From an uncultured Cyclobacteriaceae bacterium (GTDB taxonomy: Bacteria; Bacteroidota; Bacteroidia; Cytophagales; Cyclobacteriaceae), in the NCBI GenBank assembly GCA_947492745.1, contig CANLOE010000005.1, positions 62,001-126,000 on the forward strand: a DNA stretch of 64,000 bases. The letters are read 5' to 3'. Position 1 is the stretch's first letter; the number at the start of each line of letters is the position of its first letter. The notes beneath the pieces are model-generated. The model was not told where the DNA came from, did no database searches, and worked only from the letters and a program-made list of their open reading frames with translations. The position numbers were made by a program, and so were the translations under genes. Below, piece after piece: positions 27,238-36,664 of the stretch.

Positions 27238-28764
27238 GTGAAAATCATGAAAAATCATATCATATCAGGGCTAATAGCCATGGGTGTTTCCATAGGGACA
27301 CTCTGGTGGTCTCCACAATGGATGGGGCCCCATAAAACATTGAAAATAGAGCATGTCAATAAAACACCTGTTCGCGGAGCACTCTATACCGTGGACGAAA
27401 ATGATGAAGTCGTACCCCTTGACTTTACTAAAGTATCAGAAGAAGTCATGGATGCCGTGGTCCATATCAAGTCGACACAGACCTCCCCTGTGGCTTCTAT
27501 GAGATCGCCAAATAACCGAAGAGGTCAAGATGCCTTTAAGGATTTTTTCGGAGCTGACCCTTTCGAGCGATTTTTCGGCCCACAGTACCGTCGCCAGCAA
27601 AGTCCGGGACGGTCTCAGCCCAAGGTAGGCTCGGGTTCGGGAGTAATCATCAATCAGGATGGATATATCATCACCAACAATCATGTCATCGCCGATGCTG
27701 ATGAGATAGAAGTTACGCTGCACGATAACAGAAGCTTCAAAGCCACACTCGTGGGTGCTGACCCCAGTACCGACCTGGCCTTGTTACAGATTATGGAAAA
27801 GAACCTTCGCGCCCTACCTTTGGTCAACTCGGATGAGGTGAAAGTAGGCGAATGGGTACTGGCAGTGGGCAACCCTTTCAATCTCAACTCCACGGTGACC
27901 GCCGGAATCGTGAGCGCCAAGTCCAGAAGCATCAATATTCTACGGGACCAATATGCCGTAGAATCGTTTATACAGACCGATGCGGCCATCAACCCGGGCA
28001 ATAGCGGAGGGGCACTGGTCAATTTGCAGGGAAGCTTGGTCGGTATCAACACTGCTATCGCCAGCCCTACGGGCTCCTACACAGGCTATGGATTTGCGGT
28101 TCCTGCCAACATCGTGAGCAAGGTCACCGAAGACCTGCTCAAATATGGTTTTGTCCAGCGTGGTTACCTAGGGGTGACCATCAGAGGTGTCGATGGAAAT
28201 CTCGCTAAGGAAAAAAGCCTCAGTGTGACCAATGGTGTCTATGTGGATAGCCTTGCAAACAATAGTGCCGCAAAGGATGCCGGTCTAAAGAAGGGAGATG
28301 TTATCCTCAAAGTGGATGACAACAAAGTCGACACTGCACCTGAGCTTCAGGAGATAATTGCCCGACACCGCCCAGGGGATGATGTCAATATCAGTATAAA
28401 AAGAGGAAGCAAAGACATGAACCTAAAGGTTCGATTGAAAAATAGAGAAGGTGATACCGAATTCCTGGCCAAGAGTGAGAGTGAAGTCCTAAGTAGTCTG
28501 GGAGCCGCTTTCGAAGAAGTAGACAAGGATATCCTAAAGAAAATGGGACTCAAAGGTGGGATAAGGGTCAAGAAAATATACCCGGGCAAGTTGCGTCGAG
28601 AGACCGATATGCAAGAGGGCTTCATCATAACCAAAGTGGACAAGAAGGACGTACGTAACAAAAAGGAACTCATCAAAGCCATGGAAGACGCGAAAGGTGG
28701 TGTCCTCATCGAAGGTCACTATGAAGACCTACCGGGAGCCAAATTCTATGCACTGGGATTTTGA
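27238..28764 (+). CDS. DegP/HtrA-type periplasmic serine protease
   Basis: About 508 residues: an N-terminal membrane or signal segment (IISGLIAMGVSIGTLWW), a trypsin-like protease domain and two PDZ domains. The catalytic triad is His149 in IITNNHVIA, Asp179 in DPSTDLALLQ and Ser256 in INPGNSGGAL. PDZ1 begins around GYLGVTIRGVDGNLAKEKSL (about 305) and PDZ2 around 420-500 (KMGLKGGIRVKKIYPGKLR). It degrades or refolds misfolded envelope proteins. The start is GTG at 27238 or ATG at 27247. The only upstream sequence for 350 bases is nested mobile elements A6 and C3, so its present promoter may come from the A6 end. Confidence 0.94.
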   Translation: MKIMKNHIISGLIAMGVSIGTLWWSPQWMGPHKTLKIEHVNKTPVRGALYTVDENDEVVPLDFTKVSEEVMDAVVHIKSTQTSPVASMRSPNNRRGQDAFKDFFGADPFERFFGPQYRRQQSPGRSQPKVGSGSGVIINQDGYIITNNHVIADADEIEVTLHDNRSFKATLVGADPSTDLALLQIMEKNLRALPLVNSDEVKVGEWVLAVGNPFNLNSTVTAGIVSAKSRSINILRDQYAVESFIQTDAAINPGNSGGALVNLQGSLVGINTAIASPTGSYTGYGFAVPANIVSKVTEDLLKYGFVQRGYLGVTIRGVDGNLAKEKSLSVTNGVYVDSLANNSAAKDAGLKKGDVILKVDDNKVDTAPELQEIIARHRPGDDVNISIKRGSKDMNLKVRLKNREGDTEFLAKSESEVLSSLGAAFEEVDKDILKKMGLKGGIRVKKIYPGKLRRETDMQEGFIITKVDKKDVRNKKELIKAMEDAKGGVLIEGHYEDLPGAKFYALGF

Positions 28765-28847
28765 AAATCCCATACAGTTCGCAGTAGGGGCTTCCTATCC
28801 AGCCCCATTGGCAAGAAGGGTGAGATACCCCCATAAATCTCGGAGCA

Positions 28848-28885
28848 TGATGGTCAGATAGAGCATATCCTCTTTCTGACCATCA
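28848..28885. repeat. 11-bp perfect inverted repeat after the HtrA gene
   Basis: TGATGGTCAGA and TCTGACCATCA are separated by 16 bases. It lies 84 bases after the stop with no T tract, so it may be an RNA-stabilising hairpin or a protein binding site. Confidence 0.5.
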
Positions 28886-29018
28886 ACTTCATCGAAGGAA
28901 GGCCATCGTCGGAATATTGGAAATCCGATGGCATGATATTGGAAGAGTTAGCGGGAAATACCTCAACTCAAATTACTGAAAGTGAGGCAGTAGAACTAGT
29001 TTAATGTATTGTACGCGC

Positions 29019-29213
29019 ATGAAAAAGATTTCATATTTGAAGTATTATCAGTTGATATTGAGAAAAGTAAGCTTTGACAAAGTATTACTGACCAAGGAAT
29101 ACAGGAAAGCCATGAGGCATTTAACGCCTCCAGAAGCAGAAAAGCTCCGTCAATGGATGCAAAACAATCATTTTTATGATAAAATCACCCCTCCAGAGCA
29201 ATTGTCCGCATAA
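29019..29213 (+). CDS. Small conserved-looking protein (64 aa)
   Basis: From the ATG at 29019 the product begins MKKISYLKYYQLILRKVSFD and continues with KEYRKAMRHLTPPEAEKLRQ. The ORF may start 15 bases earlier. It is basic, helical and soluble. Short proteins of this 'LKYYQ.ILkKVSFD...f.KEYrkA...L...E...L..W' pattern are common in Bacteroidota and have no function assigned. A clear intrinsic terminator follows 30 bases after the stop, which supports a real transcribed gene. No operon partner is present. The family recognition is by memory and not verified. Confidence 0.68.
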   Translation: MKKISYLKYYQLILRKVSFDKVLLTKEYRKAMRHLTPPEAEKLRQWMQNNHFYDKITPPEQLSA

Positions 29214-29242
29214 TCTGCGGTGCCAATAGAACAGCCAAGCCC

Positions 29243-29278
29243 GAACAGTCATTATACGATAGTGACTGTTCTTTTTTT
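29243..29278 (+). terminator. Rho-independent terminator
   Basis: GAACAGTCA and TGACTGTTC form a 9-bp stem followed by seven T residues, 30 bases after the small gene ending at 29213. Confidence 0.85.
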
Positions 29279-29447
29279 CCCCTCTTTGATTGAATAAATT
29301 CCACATTTGTGGAAAAAAATCTCCACGAGCCTCCCTGAAACCTAGCTTTCTCTATTCCAATAATGACAAAAGTATCTAATAATGGGCCAGTTACATGGAT
29401 TGGCATAAGATTTTCATGGAACAGGGTAAAGCTATTTGTTTACCTAA

Positions 29448-30152
29448 ATGACATATCAGATGAAACCAATAAAGTCATTATTTCCTATAGGATATACAGT
29501 ATTATTCCTCCTTCTCATCGGCACGGCAGAAGCACAGGACCGTCAGGACTATAGTAGTCTGGAAGAGAAGCAAAATCAGATAGAAGACCTGACCGTCAAA
29601 GTTTTTAAGGTCTATGAGAAATATCCGGAGTTCACTTACACTTATAGTTATGATAGTGAAGGAAATGTCAAGGATGTAGCGGTCAATGGAATCGGGGAAA
29701 CCAATGCATTGGAAGAGATCAACGGTTACTTGATGACCTTGATCCATTTGACAAAAGACATACGGAACAAATCTACCAGAACCAATATCTATTACGCTAC
29801 AGAGACCCTTCCTAAACCCAAAGCGGGCTATCGAGACCTTTATGATGAACTTTATGCTGATATTACCTATCCAGAGAGAGCCAAAGAAAGTAATCTAGAA
29901 GGTACGGTATTCGTTCGTTTCGTGGTTGATGAGGCGGGCAATATGATCTTTGCCAATGGCATCTAGAATATTGCAGAAGAGAAAGCCTACATTACGGATA
30001 CCATGGTAAAAGAAGCTGTCGATGCCATAAAAGCGACTTCGGGCAAGTGGGACCCGGCACGTATCGGCAATACACCTGTAGCACACTGGTTGATGATGCC
30101 CGTCGAATTCAAATTGAAAAGTCCTATGTTCAGGCAACCCCTGCTCTTTTAG
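29448..30152 (+). pseudogene. TonB C-terminal domain protein split by an in-frame TAG
   Basis: The first frame (29448-29966) encodes a signal peptide (YTVLFLLLIGTAEA), a coiled region, and the beginning of a TonB C-terminal domain: ITYPERAKESNLEGTVFVRF followed by VVDEAGNMIFANGI. A TAG at 29964-29966 stops it. The same frame then continues without interruption for 62 codons: NIAEEKAYITDTMVKEAVDA, ATSGKWDPARIGNTPVAHWL, MMPVEFKLK and a TAG at about 30150. That is the rest of the TonB_C fold, including the 'W.Pa..nG.pV......Pv.F' motif. Such proteins carry a TonB-like domain in the periplasm. A single-base change or readthrough are both possible. A sequencing error cannot be excluded. Confidence 0.72.
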
Positions 30153-30273
30153 GGGATTACGGCAGAAAAGAGAAAAGAGCCATCATCAAAAGGTTTCGAC
30201 CCAGAGAAAATCAATGGCAAACTAAAAATCGGGAAAAATGAATACCATACCCACTATTAATTTCAGTAAGTTA

Positions 30274-30432
30274 TACAAACTTAGCTTTTAAATATCGCAT
30301 ATCTTCTTGTTCATTTTGCTTCACTCTGCGTTGACAATCCTCGCGATAGCACTGCTATCCCTGCGGTTCTCGCCTTGATTGAAACAAAATGACCCGCGCA
30401 ATCTTATACGACATTTGAAACCCAAATTTGTA
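30274..30432 (+). mobile_element. Palindromic element family A, copy A7 (159 bp)
   Basis: Plus orientation, flanked by TTA (30271-30273, 30433-30435). It lies directly against the coding sequence of the BON-domain gene whose beginning is missing. Confidence 0.86.
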
Positions 30433-30435
30433 TTA

Positions 30436-31565
30436 TTGGTGAGGTCCATTCATGGCAGGAGAGGAACTTGGCCGCTACCCTCGTTAAAGGGACAAAAGGG
30501 GTCACGGATGTAGAAAATAGGATAACTTTTGTCTGGAAAGACAAGAGGGACGATTCTCTTATCAAAAAGGATATCGAAAACAGTCTTAGGTCCGATATCA
30601 GGATAGACGATGGCCTCATCAGCGTAGTGGTAGAAGATGGAAATGTACCATTAGAGGGCCTGGTCGGTAGTGCTGCCGAGAAGCAGCAGGCCAAAGTCAA
30701 TGCGCAGGTTGCCAATGTCTCCAATGTAGATGTTTCCTTACTGAAAGTGGACATGCTTCCACGGAAAGGACACATCCTGTACAGAAAGTACGAAAAAAAA
30801 TCCGATGAGTACATAGAAAATGCTATCAAAACCACCTTTTCCTATGACCTGAGAATCAGCAAATATGGCATTAGTGTCGTGGTAAATGATGGTGAAGTCA
30901 CGCTACAAGGTCAGGTGGAACGCTTGGAAGCTAGGGTTGCTGCCATACAGGATGCTTGGAATATCGTCGGTGTGACCAAGGTGAACAACAGAATAAAGGT
31001 CAAACCTACGGTATGGGCCAATGATAGCGAAATCGAAAAGCTGGCCAATCAAACTTTACGTCAAGACCCATTTACGGACAAGTATCAAGTGAGGGTCAGG
31101 TCAGCCGGTGGCCGCGTGGAGCTTCATGGAACCGTAGATTCTTACTTTGAACAGCCAAGAGCCGAGGCCATGGTGGCACGTATACAGGGAGTGACCGACA
31201 TCGATAATAAACTGATGGTCCGTAATCTACCCGATCATTTGTACGATGTGGATGGAGTCGCCTATGTAGAAGGACCATTCGAAAAACCTTTTGTGGATGA
31301 ACGCATCCATACCATTCAGAAACTAGAACGCAAAAACGACCTTAAAATCAAAACTGCCGTAGAAAATGGGTTGTGGTGGTCTCCTTATGTGGACAGAGAG
31401 GAGGTCAAAATAGAAGTACTGGATGGAAAGGTCACCTTATCGGGTACTGTGGACAGTATCCGTGAAAAACAATATGCTGCTATCGCTGCCCTAAAAGGTG
31501 GGGCCTACAAGATTGTGAACAATTTGGAAGTACGTCCCATACCCGAATCCCTTAGTGGGAAATAG
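30436..31565 (+). CDS. Multi-BON-domain protein, 5' end missing
   Basis: From the TTG at 30468 the product has 365 residues with four BON domains (for example SLRSDIRIDDGLISVVVEDG, YGISVVVNDGEVTLQGQVER, RVRSAGGRVELHGTVDSY and REEVKIEVLDGKVTLSGTVD). BON proteins are periplasmic or membrane-associated and are thought to bind phospholipids. The frame upstream of the TTG still reads GEVHSWQERN, the middle of a further BON domain, back to the edge of element A7. The first half of that domain and any signal peptide are absent, and they are not present before A7. If expressed, the protein would stay cytoplasmic. The end overlaps the convergent LapA-domain gene by 14 bases. It may be a 5'-deleted pseudogene. 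Confidence 0.78.
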
Positions 31566-31941
31566 GGCCTTGTCCTCTATTGTCATGTGCATCCGTGTCA
31601 AGGTCGGTGGATAAGGTACTATCGGGCAATTCCTGAGTTTTTTTCACGATCTCAGGATTTTTTGTTTCCAGATGGGCTGCTTTTATTTCATTGAGTTCTT
31701 TTTCCAGTTTCTTGTTCTTCGTCTTCAATGCTTTCAACTGGCTATTTTTCTTCCAAAGTCCCGGCAATGAGAAAAGAGCCCCTAAAATACCTCCCAATGC
31801 CACGCAAAGTAGGAGCACCAGTGCCAAGGACATCTCAGCTTGCCACATGAAAAAGGCTATCTCAACCTGCACCGCATTCTGAAGTGCAAAAATGACCAGT
31901 AGTATGGCCAGTAATAGGATAATCAATAATACGAACTGCAT
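31552..31941 (-). CDS. LapA-domain (DUF1049) membrane protein
   Basis: A 129-residue protein with two membrane segments (FVLLIILLLAILLVIFALQN and LALVLLLCVALGGILGALFSL) and a basic coiled-coil (LKALKTKNKKLEKELNEIKA), then an acidic tail. The 'FALQN...V.i.FF.w..e.slaLvll...lGailG' arrangement is the LapA/DUF1049 signature, shared with the E. coli LapA protein that takes part in lipopolysaccharide assembly with LapB. No lapB-like gene is adjacent. The 3' end overlaps the convergent BON gene by 14 bases. The gene is monocistronic. A role in LPS control is by family analogy. Confidence 0.82.
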   Translation of the reverse strand: MQFVLLIILLLAILLVIFALQNAVQVEIAFFMWQAEMSLALVLLLCVALGGILGALFSLPGLWKKNSQLKALKTKNKKLEKELNEIKAAHLETKNPEIVKKTQELPDSTLSTDLDTDAHDNRGQGPISH

Positions 31942-32383
31942 GCCTATAGTTTAATGTATCTGGTTCAGCCGATAGGTAGAAGAATCCATGGAAATCAGCT
32001 GTAATATCTATTTTATCAAAAGTAGCTTTTTTTTTCTAAAACCGTGAAAAATTTTGATTTCAATGGGGATAGACCAAAAATAAAAGCGGTTATTCAACAT
32101 TAACATAAACAGTTGAAGAATAGCGCATTCGATCAATTCGACCTCCTTCTCATAAGGATAGTACAGATTCACGATGATGTATGTCCCCCTAAGACGATAC
32201 AATAGGTATATAAGAGGTGATATTGTCAGTATTATCCGCCTCAAAGGATACGATATGCTGGGCCAATCTTAGCTCCAAGCTGACACTGAAAATAAACGAA
32301 AAACTACCGAAACACTGTATATCGGTACCAAAACCGCTATTTTACGAGTTATTTACGGCCAATAGGCATTTAATACAGATTTC
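31942..32383. other. Intergenic stretch between the LapA-domain and corA genes
   Basis: Divergent promoters of both genes should lie here. A hydrophobic 78-codon frame on the minus strand (32008-32244) has no recognisable domain and I treat it as chance. No element of families A-G was found. Confidence 0.4.
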
Positions 32384-33511
32384 ATGAAAGGAAAAGACCT
32401 CACTAGACCCGACCTACTGTTATGGAACGGGCTGAAAAACCTCAACCCTCTAAAGACGGGGCTGTATTCGGATACCAAGTCCGCGTCCAAAGCACAGGCG
32501 AAGCTGACCTTTATCGGAGAGAAGCGAATGACCAAGGTGGAGAGTCAACTGTACCGTTACAACAAAGATTATCATGATAAGCAAGAGTCCCCGATGGATT
32601 TTAGCTTTTTTAAGCAACCCGAAGAGAACAAGTATTATTGGCTTAACTTCCACGGTGTCCATGAGGTAACTGTTCTACAGAAAATCGGTACTGCGGCCCA
32701 GCTGGACAGGATGACCCTTCGCCATATCTTGGACACAACACAAAGACCCAAGATAGAAGATTACGAACACTATCTGTTCTTTAGTGTCAAATCCATACTG
32801 AAGGATACGGGTGAGGAACTAAGGGTAGAGCAGCTATCCTTTGTACTGGGACCACAATATGTGATATCCTTTCAAGAAGAGGTCGGCGATCACTTCGATG
32901 GTATCCGGGGAAAAATGCAGGAAGGCATCGGTCTGATTCGGAAAAAGAAAAGTGACTTCCTGCTGGCGCAAATGCTCGATGCCATTCTGGACAATTACTT
33001 TGAGACCATTGACCATATCAATAGTGAGGTGACGCTCTTCGAGACGCAGATCCTGAAGAACCCAAGCCCGGACACTTTGGTCATTTTGGAAAAGCAGAAG
33101 AGAACAGCGCAGGTCATCAAAAAGTCACTCGGCCCGTTCAAAGAGGCTTTAGTGAAAATCCTTAATGGCCAGAACAATTGGATAGAAGAAATCAATATGA
33201 AGTACTATAGGGACTTGGTACATTCGGCAACAGCCGCAGTAGAAGAAATAGAATCTACCCAAAAGACACTGGAGGGACTGACGAATATCTACTTTTCCTC
33301 TCTGAGCCAAAAGATGAACGAGACCATGAAAGTACTGACCACCGTAGCGACGATTTTCATTCCCTTGACCTTTATTGCGGGTATCTATGGTATGAATTTC
33401 GACTACATACCCGAACTGAAGTATCGCAATGGCTACTTTGTCACTTGGGGTATCATGCTCTCGATAGCTCTGGCGATGATTCTCTATTTCAAGCGGAAAA
33501 AATGGATCTGA
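32384..33511 (+). CDS. corA: CorA-family magnesium/cobalt transporter
   Basis: A 375-residue inner-membrane channel for divalent cations, a pentamer in known members. The large cytoplasmic funnel domain (about 1-310) contains RMTLRHILDTTQRPKIEDYE and a long helical stalk. Two C-terminal membrane segments follow. The first ends in the selectivity motif YGMNF (in FIAGIYGMNFDYIPEL), and the second (WGIMLSIALAMILYF) is followed by the basic tail KRKKWI. Length is a little above the E. coli 316 residues because of an N-terminal extension. ATG at 32384 was chosen; a second in-frame ATG is at the MTKVES site. The gene appears to be monocistronic. Confidence 0.94.
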   Translation: MKGKDLTRPDLLLWNGLKNLNPLKTGLYSDTKSASKAQAKLTFIGEKRMTKVESQLYRYNKDYHDKQESPMDFSFFKQPEENKYYWLNFHGVHEVTVLQKIGTAAQLDRMTLRHILDTTQRPKIEDYEHYLFFSVKSILKDTGEELRVEQLSFVLGPQYVISFQEEVGDHFDGIRGKMQEGIGLIRKKKSDFLLAQMLDAILDNYFETIDHINSEVTLFETQILKNPSPDTLVILEKQKRTAQVIKKSLGPFKEALVKILNGQNNWIEEINMKYYRDLVHSATAAVEEIESTQKTLEGLTNIYFSSLSQKMNETMKVLTTVATIFIPLTFIAGIYGMNFDYIPELKYRNGYFVTWGIMLSIALAMILYFKRKKWI

Positions 33512-33781
33512 TCAAAAAATGATATTTGGGATTTCAGGAAGTAGGAGAAACCCCTATCATCCATTGATTTACATATGCATTTATGGATAGCTAGGTGAAT
33601 TTGCCGACTCCATAAAAACAGATAAAGCTTCGGTAAAGGTGAGTTCGATGATACCAATAGAAACAGATACAAGGGCGGGCCAAGGCAGAATAGAGGTCAA
33701 ATTTCCGCAAAGGCCTTAGCAGTCCCGATTCATAAAGATTACAGATAGGTCTTTCTATGTTTTCAGCTTGAATTCGATTAA

Positions 33782-33940
33782 TACAAACTTAGCTTTCAAA
33801 TATCGCCTATCTTCCTGTTCATTTTGCTTCACTCTGCGTTGACAATCCTCGCGATAGCGCTGCTATTCCTGCGGTTCTCGCCTTGATTGAAACAAAATGA
33901 CCCGCGGAATCTTATACGACATTTAAAACCTAAATTTGTA
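33782..33940 (+). mobile_element. Palindromic element family A, copy A8 (159 bp)
   Basis: Plus orientation, flanked by TAA (33779-33781, 33941-33943). The outward right end is CCTAAATTTGTA. It lies between corA and the interrupted lipoprotein gene. The remaining bases of 33512-34242 hold no recognisable gene. Confidence 0.87.
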
Positions 33941-34012
33941 TAACTTATCCTATGGAAACAGTTTCATTCTAAACAGTCGGTCTTAGGTGGTACAAGGAGC
34001 TTTATGGTTTAA

Positions 34013-34052
34013 CCCGGATCATGCGTTGGAATTTCATAACGAGGGTTTAAAT
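34013..34052 (-). mobile_element. Fragment of a family C element (C4)
   Basis: CCCGGATCATGCGTTGG, a variant of the C right end in reverse, then GAGGGTTTAAATGGC. Only about 40 bases remain, and the other end is missing. Confidence 0.5.
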
Positions 34053-34242
34053 GGCCATTTTTTGGATTTATAAATACGGCAATCCCATTGACATTGCCGC
34101 TTTCCCTTGAAAATCAATGTCATGACAGTTGTTTTTTTTGCAGCTGTTTTGAATACAGCCTCTGAATACTGTCCGGTAATTGGTTTCCATTTTACTCGGT
34201 CTTGTATATTTTTTATTCAAACACTTTTCAAACTCAATCCTC

Positions 34243-34952
34243 ATGACTCGATTTCATACCACTGTATTTTTATTATCAATGGTCCTGTGTTTTTTCGCCT
34301 GTAAGGACCTGGACGAGTTGACCAAGTTCGATATCAGCTATGACACTTCTTTTACGGTGCCTTCGGAGAGTAATGTCAACTTACCTCTGGATGTCTTTAC
34401 TCCCGAGATTACTACGGATTCGGAAAATCAGTTTCAGGTCAATGATACCCGTAAGGATTTGATCGAAAAAATCACACTGACCTCCCTGGAACTGATCATC
34501 ACTGCTCCGGAGGACGAAGATTTTGGGTTTCTGAAATCCGTTCAGGTCTTTATGAAGGCCGAGGGGCTGAATGAAATCATGATTGCCTCCAAAGAGGATA
34601 TTCCCGAGAACATAGGGAATCTACTGGTGCTGGATACTGTGGACGAAGATCTTAAGGAATACATCAAAAAAGATGAATTCTCCTTAAACCCAAAATGTTC
34701 GTTGGAACTTCGTCATGAGGACTTAAATGGCAATACATCAGTGCGTTTTCTTGGGTTCAGCGTAGCACCGCTACGCTGAATTCAAAAAACGCATTCATTT
34801 ACTGATTTGAAGTCAGTTAAGTCCGGAATAGATTTTCTAATGGACATTTTGGGTTAAAAGTAAGAACGGTAAGCGATGAGCTACTGACAGAGGATATTGA
34901 TATCAATGCCGCATCCCGATTTTTTGTAGATGCCAAGATATTGGGAATATGA
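34243..34952 (+). pseudogene. Lipoprotein gene split by palindromic element B4
   Basis: The ATG at 34243 gives a lipoprotein signal (HTTVFLLSMVLCFFAC) and an acidic secreted protein, FTVPSESNVNLPLDVFTPEI onward. The frame enters element B4 at 34689 and stops inside it, so the last residues (LNPKCSLELRHEDLNGN) are encoded by the element. If the 165-bp element and one TTAAA copy are removed, the reading frame resumes exactly and gives DEFSLKVRTVSDELLTEDID then INAASRFFVDAKILGI and a TGA at 34950-34952. The ancestral protein would have about 179 residues. I do not recognise the family; it resembles other small Bacteroidota lipoproteins with a DUF-like beta domain. Confidence 0.85.
34689..34853 (+). 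mobile_element. Palindromic element family B, copy B4 (165 bp), inside a gene
   Basis: Ends are CCCAAAATGTTC and GGACATTTTGGG, with the centre GTAGCACCGCTACGCTGAA. A perfect TTAAA duplication lies at 34684-34688 and 34854-34858. The inserted copy disrupts a lipoprotein gene. Confidence 0.93.
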
Positions 34953-35106
34953 ACAGAAAGGTATATGCCGTGGGCCATCCATAATCTGTATCACCTAAGT
35001 TTGTTCTTCGCTTGATGATACTTAAGCTTTGGGTATGGATCTACCAAAGTAGCTAGCCATTGGACCTTCCCGATATACACTGCCGATGGGTAATCCGGCT
35101 CCAAGA

Positions 35107-36270
35107 CTACGCCCGTTTGGCTTTTTCCCATACGGCCGATTGTGTTCCTCTAAGGTATCGGAAAAAACCACGGTAAACCGCATAGTTCATCATGGAGAAA
35201 TAAAGAGGGATAAAGAGTATCTTTACTTTTATTTTCCTGGACTGAAAAAAGTAGCCCAATAATGCCATCGTATAGAACAGCAACTGTCCTACGAAGAGCG
35301 CCAGGTAAAACGGGTTTCGGTCCATGGAAAGTACTGCACTGCTGAGCAGCATGATGATCAGTCCCAATGGGGCCAAGGTCCAGCGCAACACACGGTGCGA
35401 TACATACTGGAAACTCAGGATACCGTGTTTGAAGAAATTGAGCAATCCCCCAAGCCGAACGATGGATTGTATACCTCCCGCAGCGATCCGTATCTTTCTC
35501 TTCAGTTCTTCGGCCAATGAAGGAGAAGCGGTTTCCGTAGCATAGGCATCGGGTTCATAGACGACACGATAGCCTTGCTCGGCAATCTTTAGGGAGACAT
35601 AGAAGTCCTCGATAATAGAGTCCTCCGGAATGGGCCGGTGCAGGCTCCTCCGAATGGAAAACAGCTCTCCGGCAGCGCCTACAACAGAGTACAGCTCAGA
35701 ATCCCAGGTCTTCAACTTGGACTCGTATTTCCAATAGGCACCTTCGCCGGCACCGGCGGCGGCATCTGCGGCATCGACATGTACCCGTTTTTCACCCGCT
35801 ACCGCCCCTACCTTTGGGTCCTTATAGTGACGGGCGATGTTTTTTACGGCCTCTTTATTGAGGAAGGTATTCGCATCAGTGTATACCACCACAGGAGAAT
35901 CGATAAACTCCATCACACGGTTGACCGCATTCAGTTTCCCCTTACGCTCTGGGCTATGGTGTACTTCTATATCCTCGAACTTGCGCAGTAGTTCCGGGGT
36001 CTCATCCGATGAACCGTCCGTCACGAACAACCATTTCAACTTGCCTTTAGGGTAATGCTGGGCCAGAGAATCCCGTGCTTTTTCCTCTATGATGTAGGCT
36101 TCATTGTATGCGGCTACCACCATTGTTACTTCCGGAAGTTCGGCCTCGGTATAGGTCTGCGCGGCCCGTTTCTTCTTGATGGACTTGAGTAGAAACAGGA
36201 CGATGGCGTAGCCGATGTAAGTATAGAATATCAAAAAAAAGCTGATCCAAAAAAGGTATATCAAAGCCAT
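35107..36270 (-). CDS. Family 2 glycosyltransferase with C-terminal membrane segments
   Basis: A 387-residue GT2 enzyme. An N-terminal membrane segment (IYLFWISFFLIFYTYIGYAIV) is followed by the GT-A domain: VTMVVAAYNEAYIIEEKARD, FVTDGSSDETPELL (nucleotide-binding), VVYTDANTFLNKEAV (DxD-like) and IIEDFYVSLKIAEQGYRVVY (ED motif). RKIRIAAGGIQSI, near the QxxRW position, is altered. The C-terminal third has two to three membrane segments. This architecture is shared by processive polysaccharide synthases and lipid-linked sugar transferases. The gene lies alone, opposite to the Wzz-type gene, at the edge of the exopolysaccharide region. Product not known. Confidence 0.88.
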   Translation of the reverse strand: MALIYLFWISFFLIFYTYIGYAIVLFLLKSIKKKRAAQTYTEAELPEVTMVVAAYNEAYIIEEKARDSLAQHYPKGKLKWLFVTDGSSDETPELLRKFEDIEVHHSPERKGKLNAVNRVMEFIDSPVVVYTDANTFLNKEAVKNIARHYKDPKVGAVAGEKRVHVDAADAAAGAGEGAYWKYESKLKTWDSELYSVVGAAGELFSIRRSLHRPIPEDSIIEDFYVSLKIAEQGYRVVYEPDAYATETASPSLAEELKRKIRIAAGGIQSIVRLGGLLNFFKHGILSFQYVSHRVLRWTLAPLGLIIMLLSSAVLSMDRNPFYLALFVGQLLFYTMALLGYFFQSRKIKVKILFIPLYFSMMNYAVYRGFFRYLRGTQSAVWEKAKRA

Positions 36271-36458
36271 AAGTATATAGAAACGAGAGGTCTCAGTGAA
36301 ACATGATAAATACGATAGGTATAGAAATGACCTTGACTTTTTCCTTTCGCTCTCAAAGTAGCATTTCTCCTCTTGCTATCGGCTGCTGTAGAGGACATAT
36401 CACGAGGCTATACTTTCCAAAAGAGAATTCAATTCATGGGTGCAAAGACCATTGATAT

Positions 36459-36569
36459 TCATCTCAAAACAAAACCGTCCAGATCATTTCCTGAATTTGG
36501 AATCACCAATAATGATAGGATTCCAAAAATTGCACCGCAAATTAGCAAGAAGTTTAAAATAATCAGCAT
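36459..36569 (-). CDS. Possible small membrane peptide (36 aa)
   Basis: A minus-strand frame with ATG at 36569 gives MLIILNFLLICGAIFGILSL followed by LVIPNSGNDLDGFVLR. It has one membrane segment and a polar tail. It lies in the 780-base gap between two divergent genes and has no recognisable family. An overlapping plus-strand frame (36373-36573) looks unlike a protein. Low support. Confidence 0.28.
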   Translation of the reverse strand: MLIILNFLLICGAIFGILSLLVIPNSGNDLDGFVLR

Positions 36570-36664
36570 ATAATGTTGTATTTATCTAGGCTGCATTGGA
36601 ACCTAGGGCCTTTTCCGAAAAATCAACGCCCTGACCTTGAATTTTCTGCGGGGTCTATCATAAA

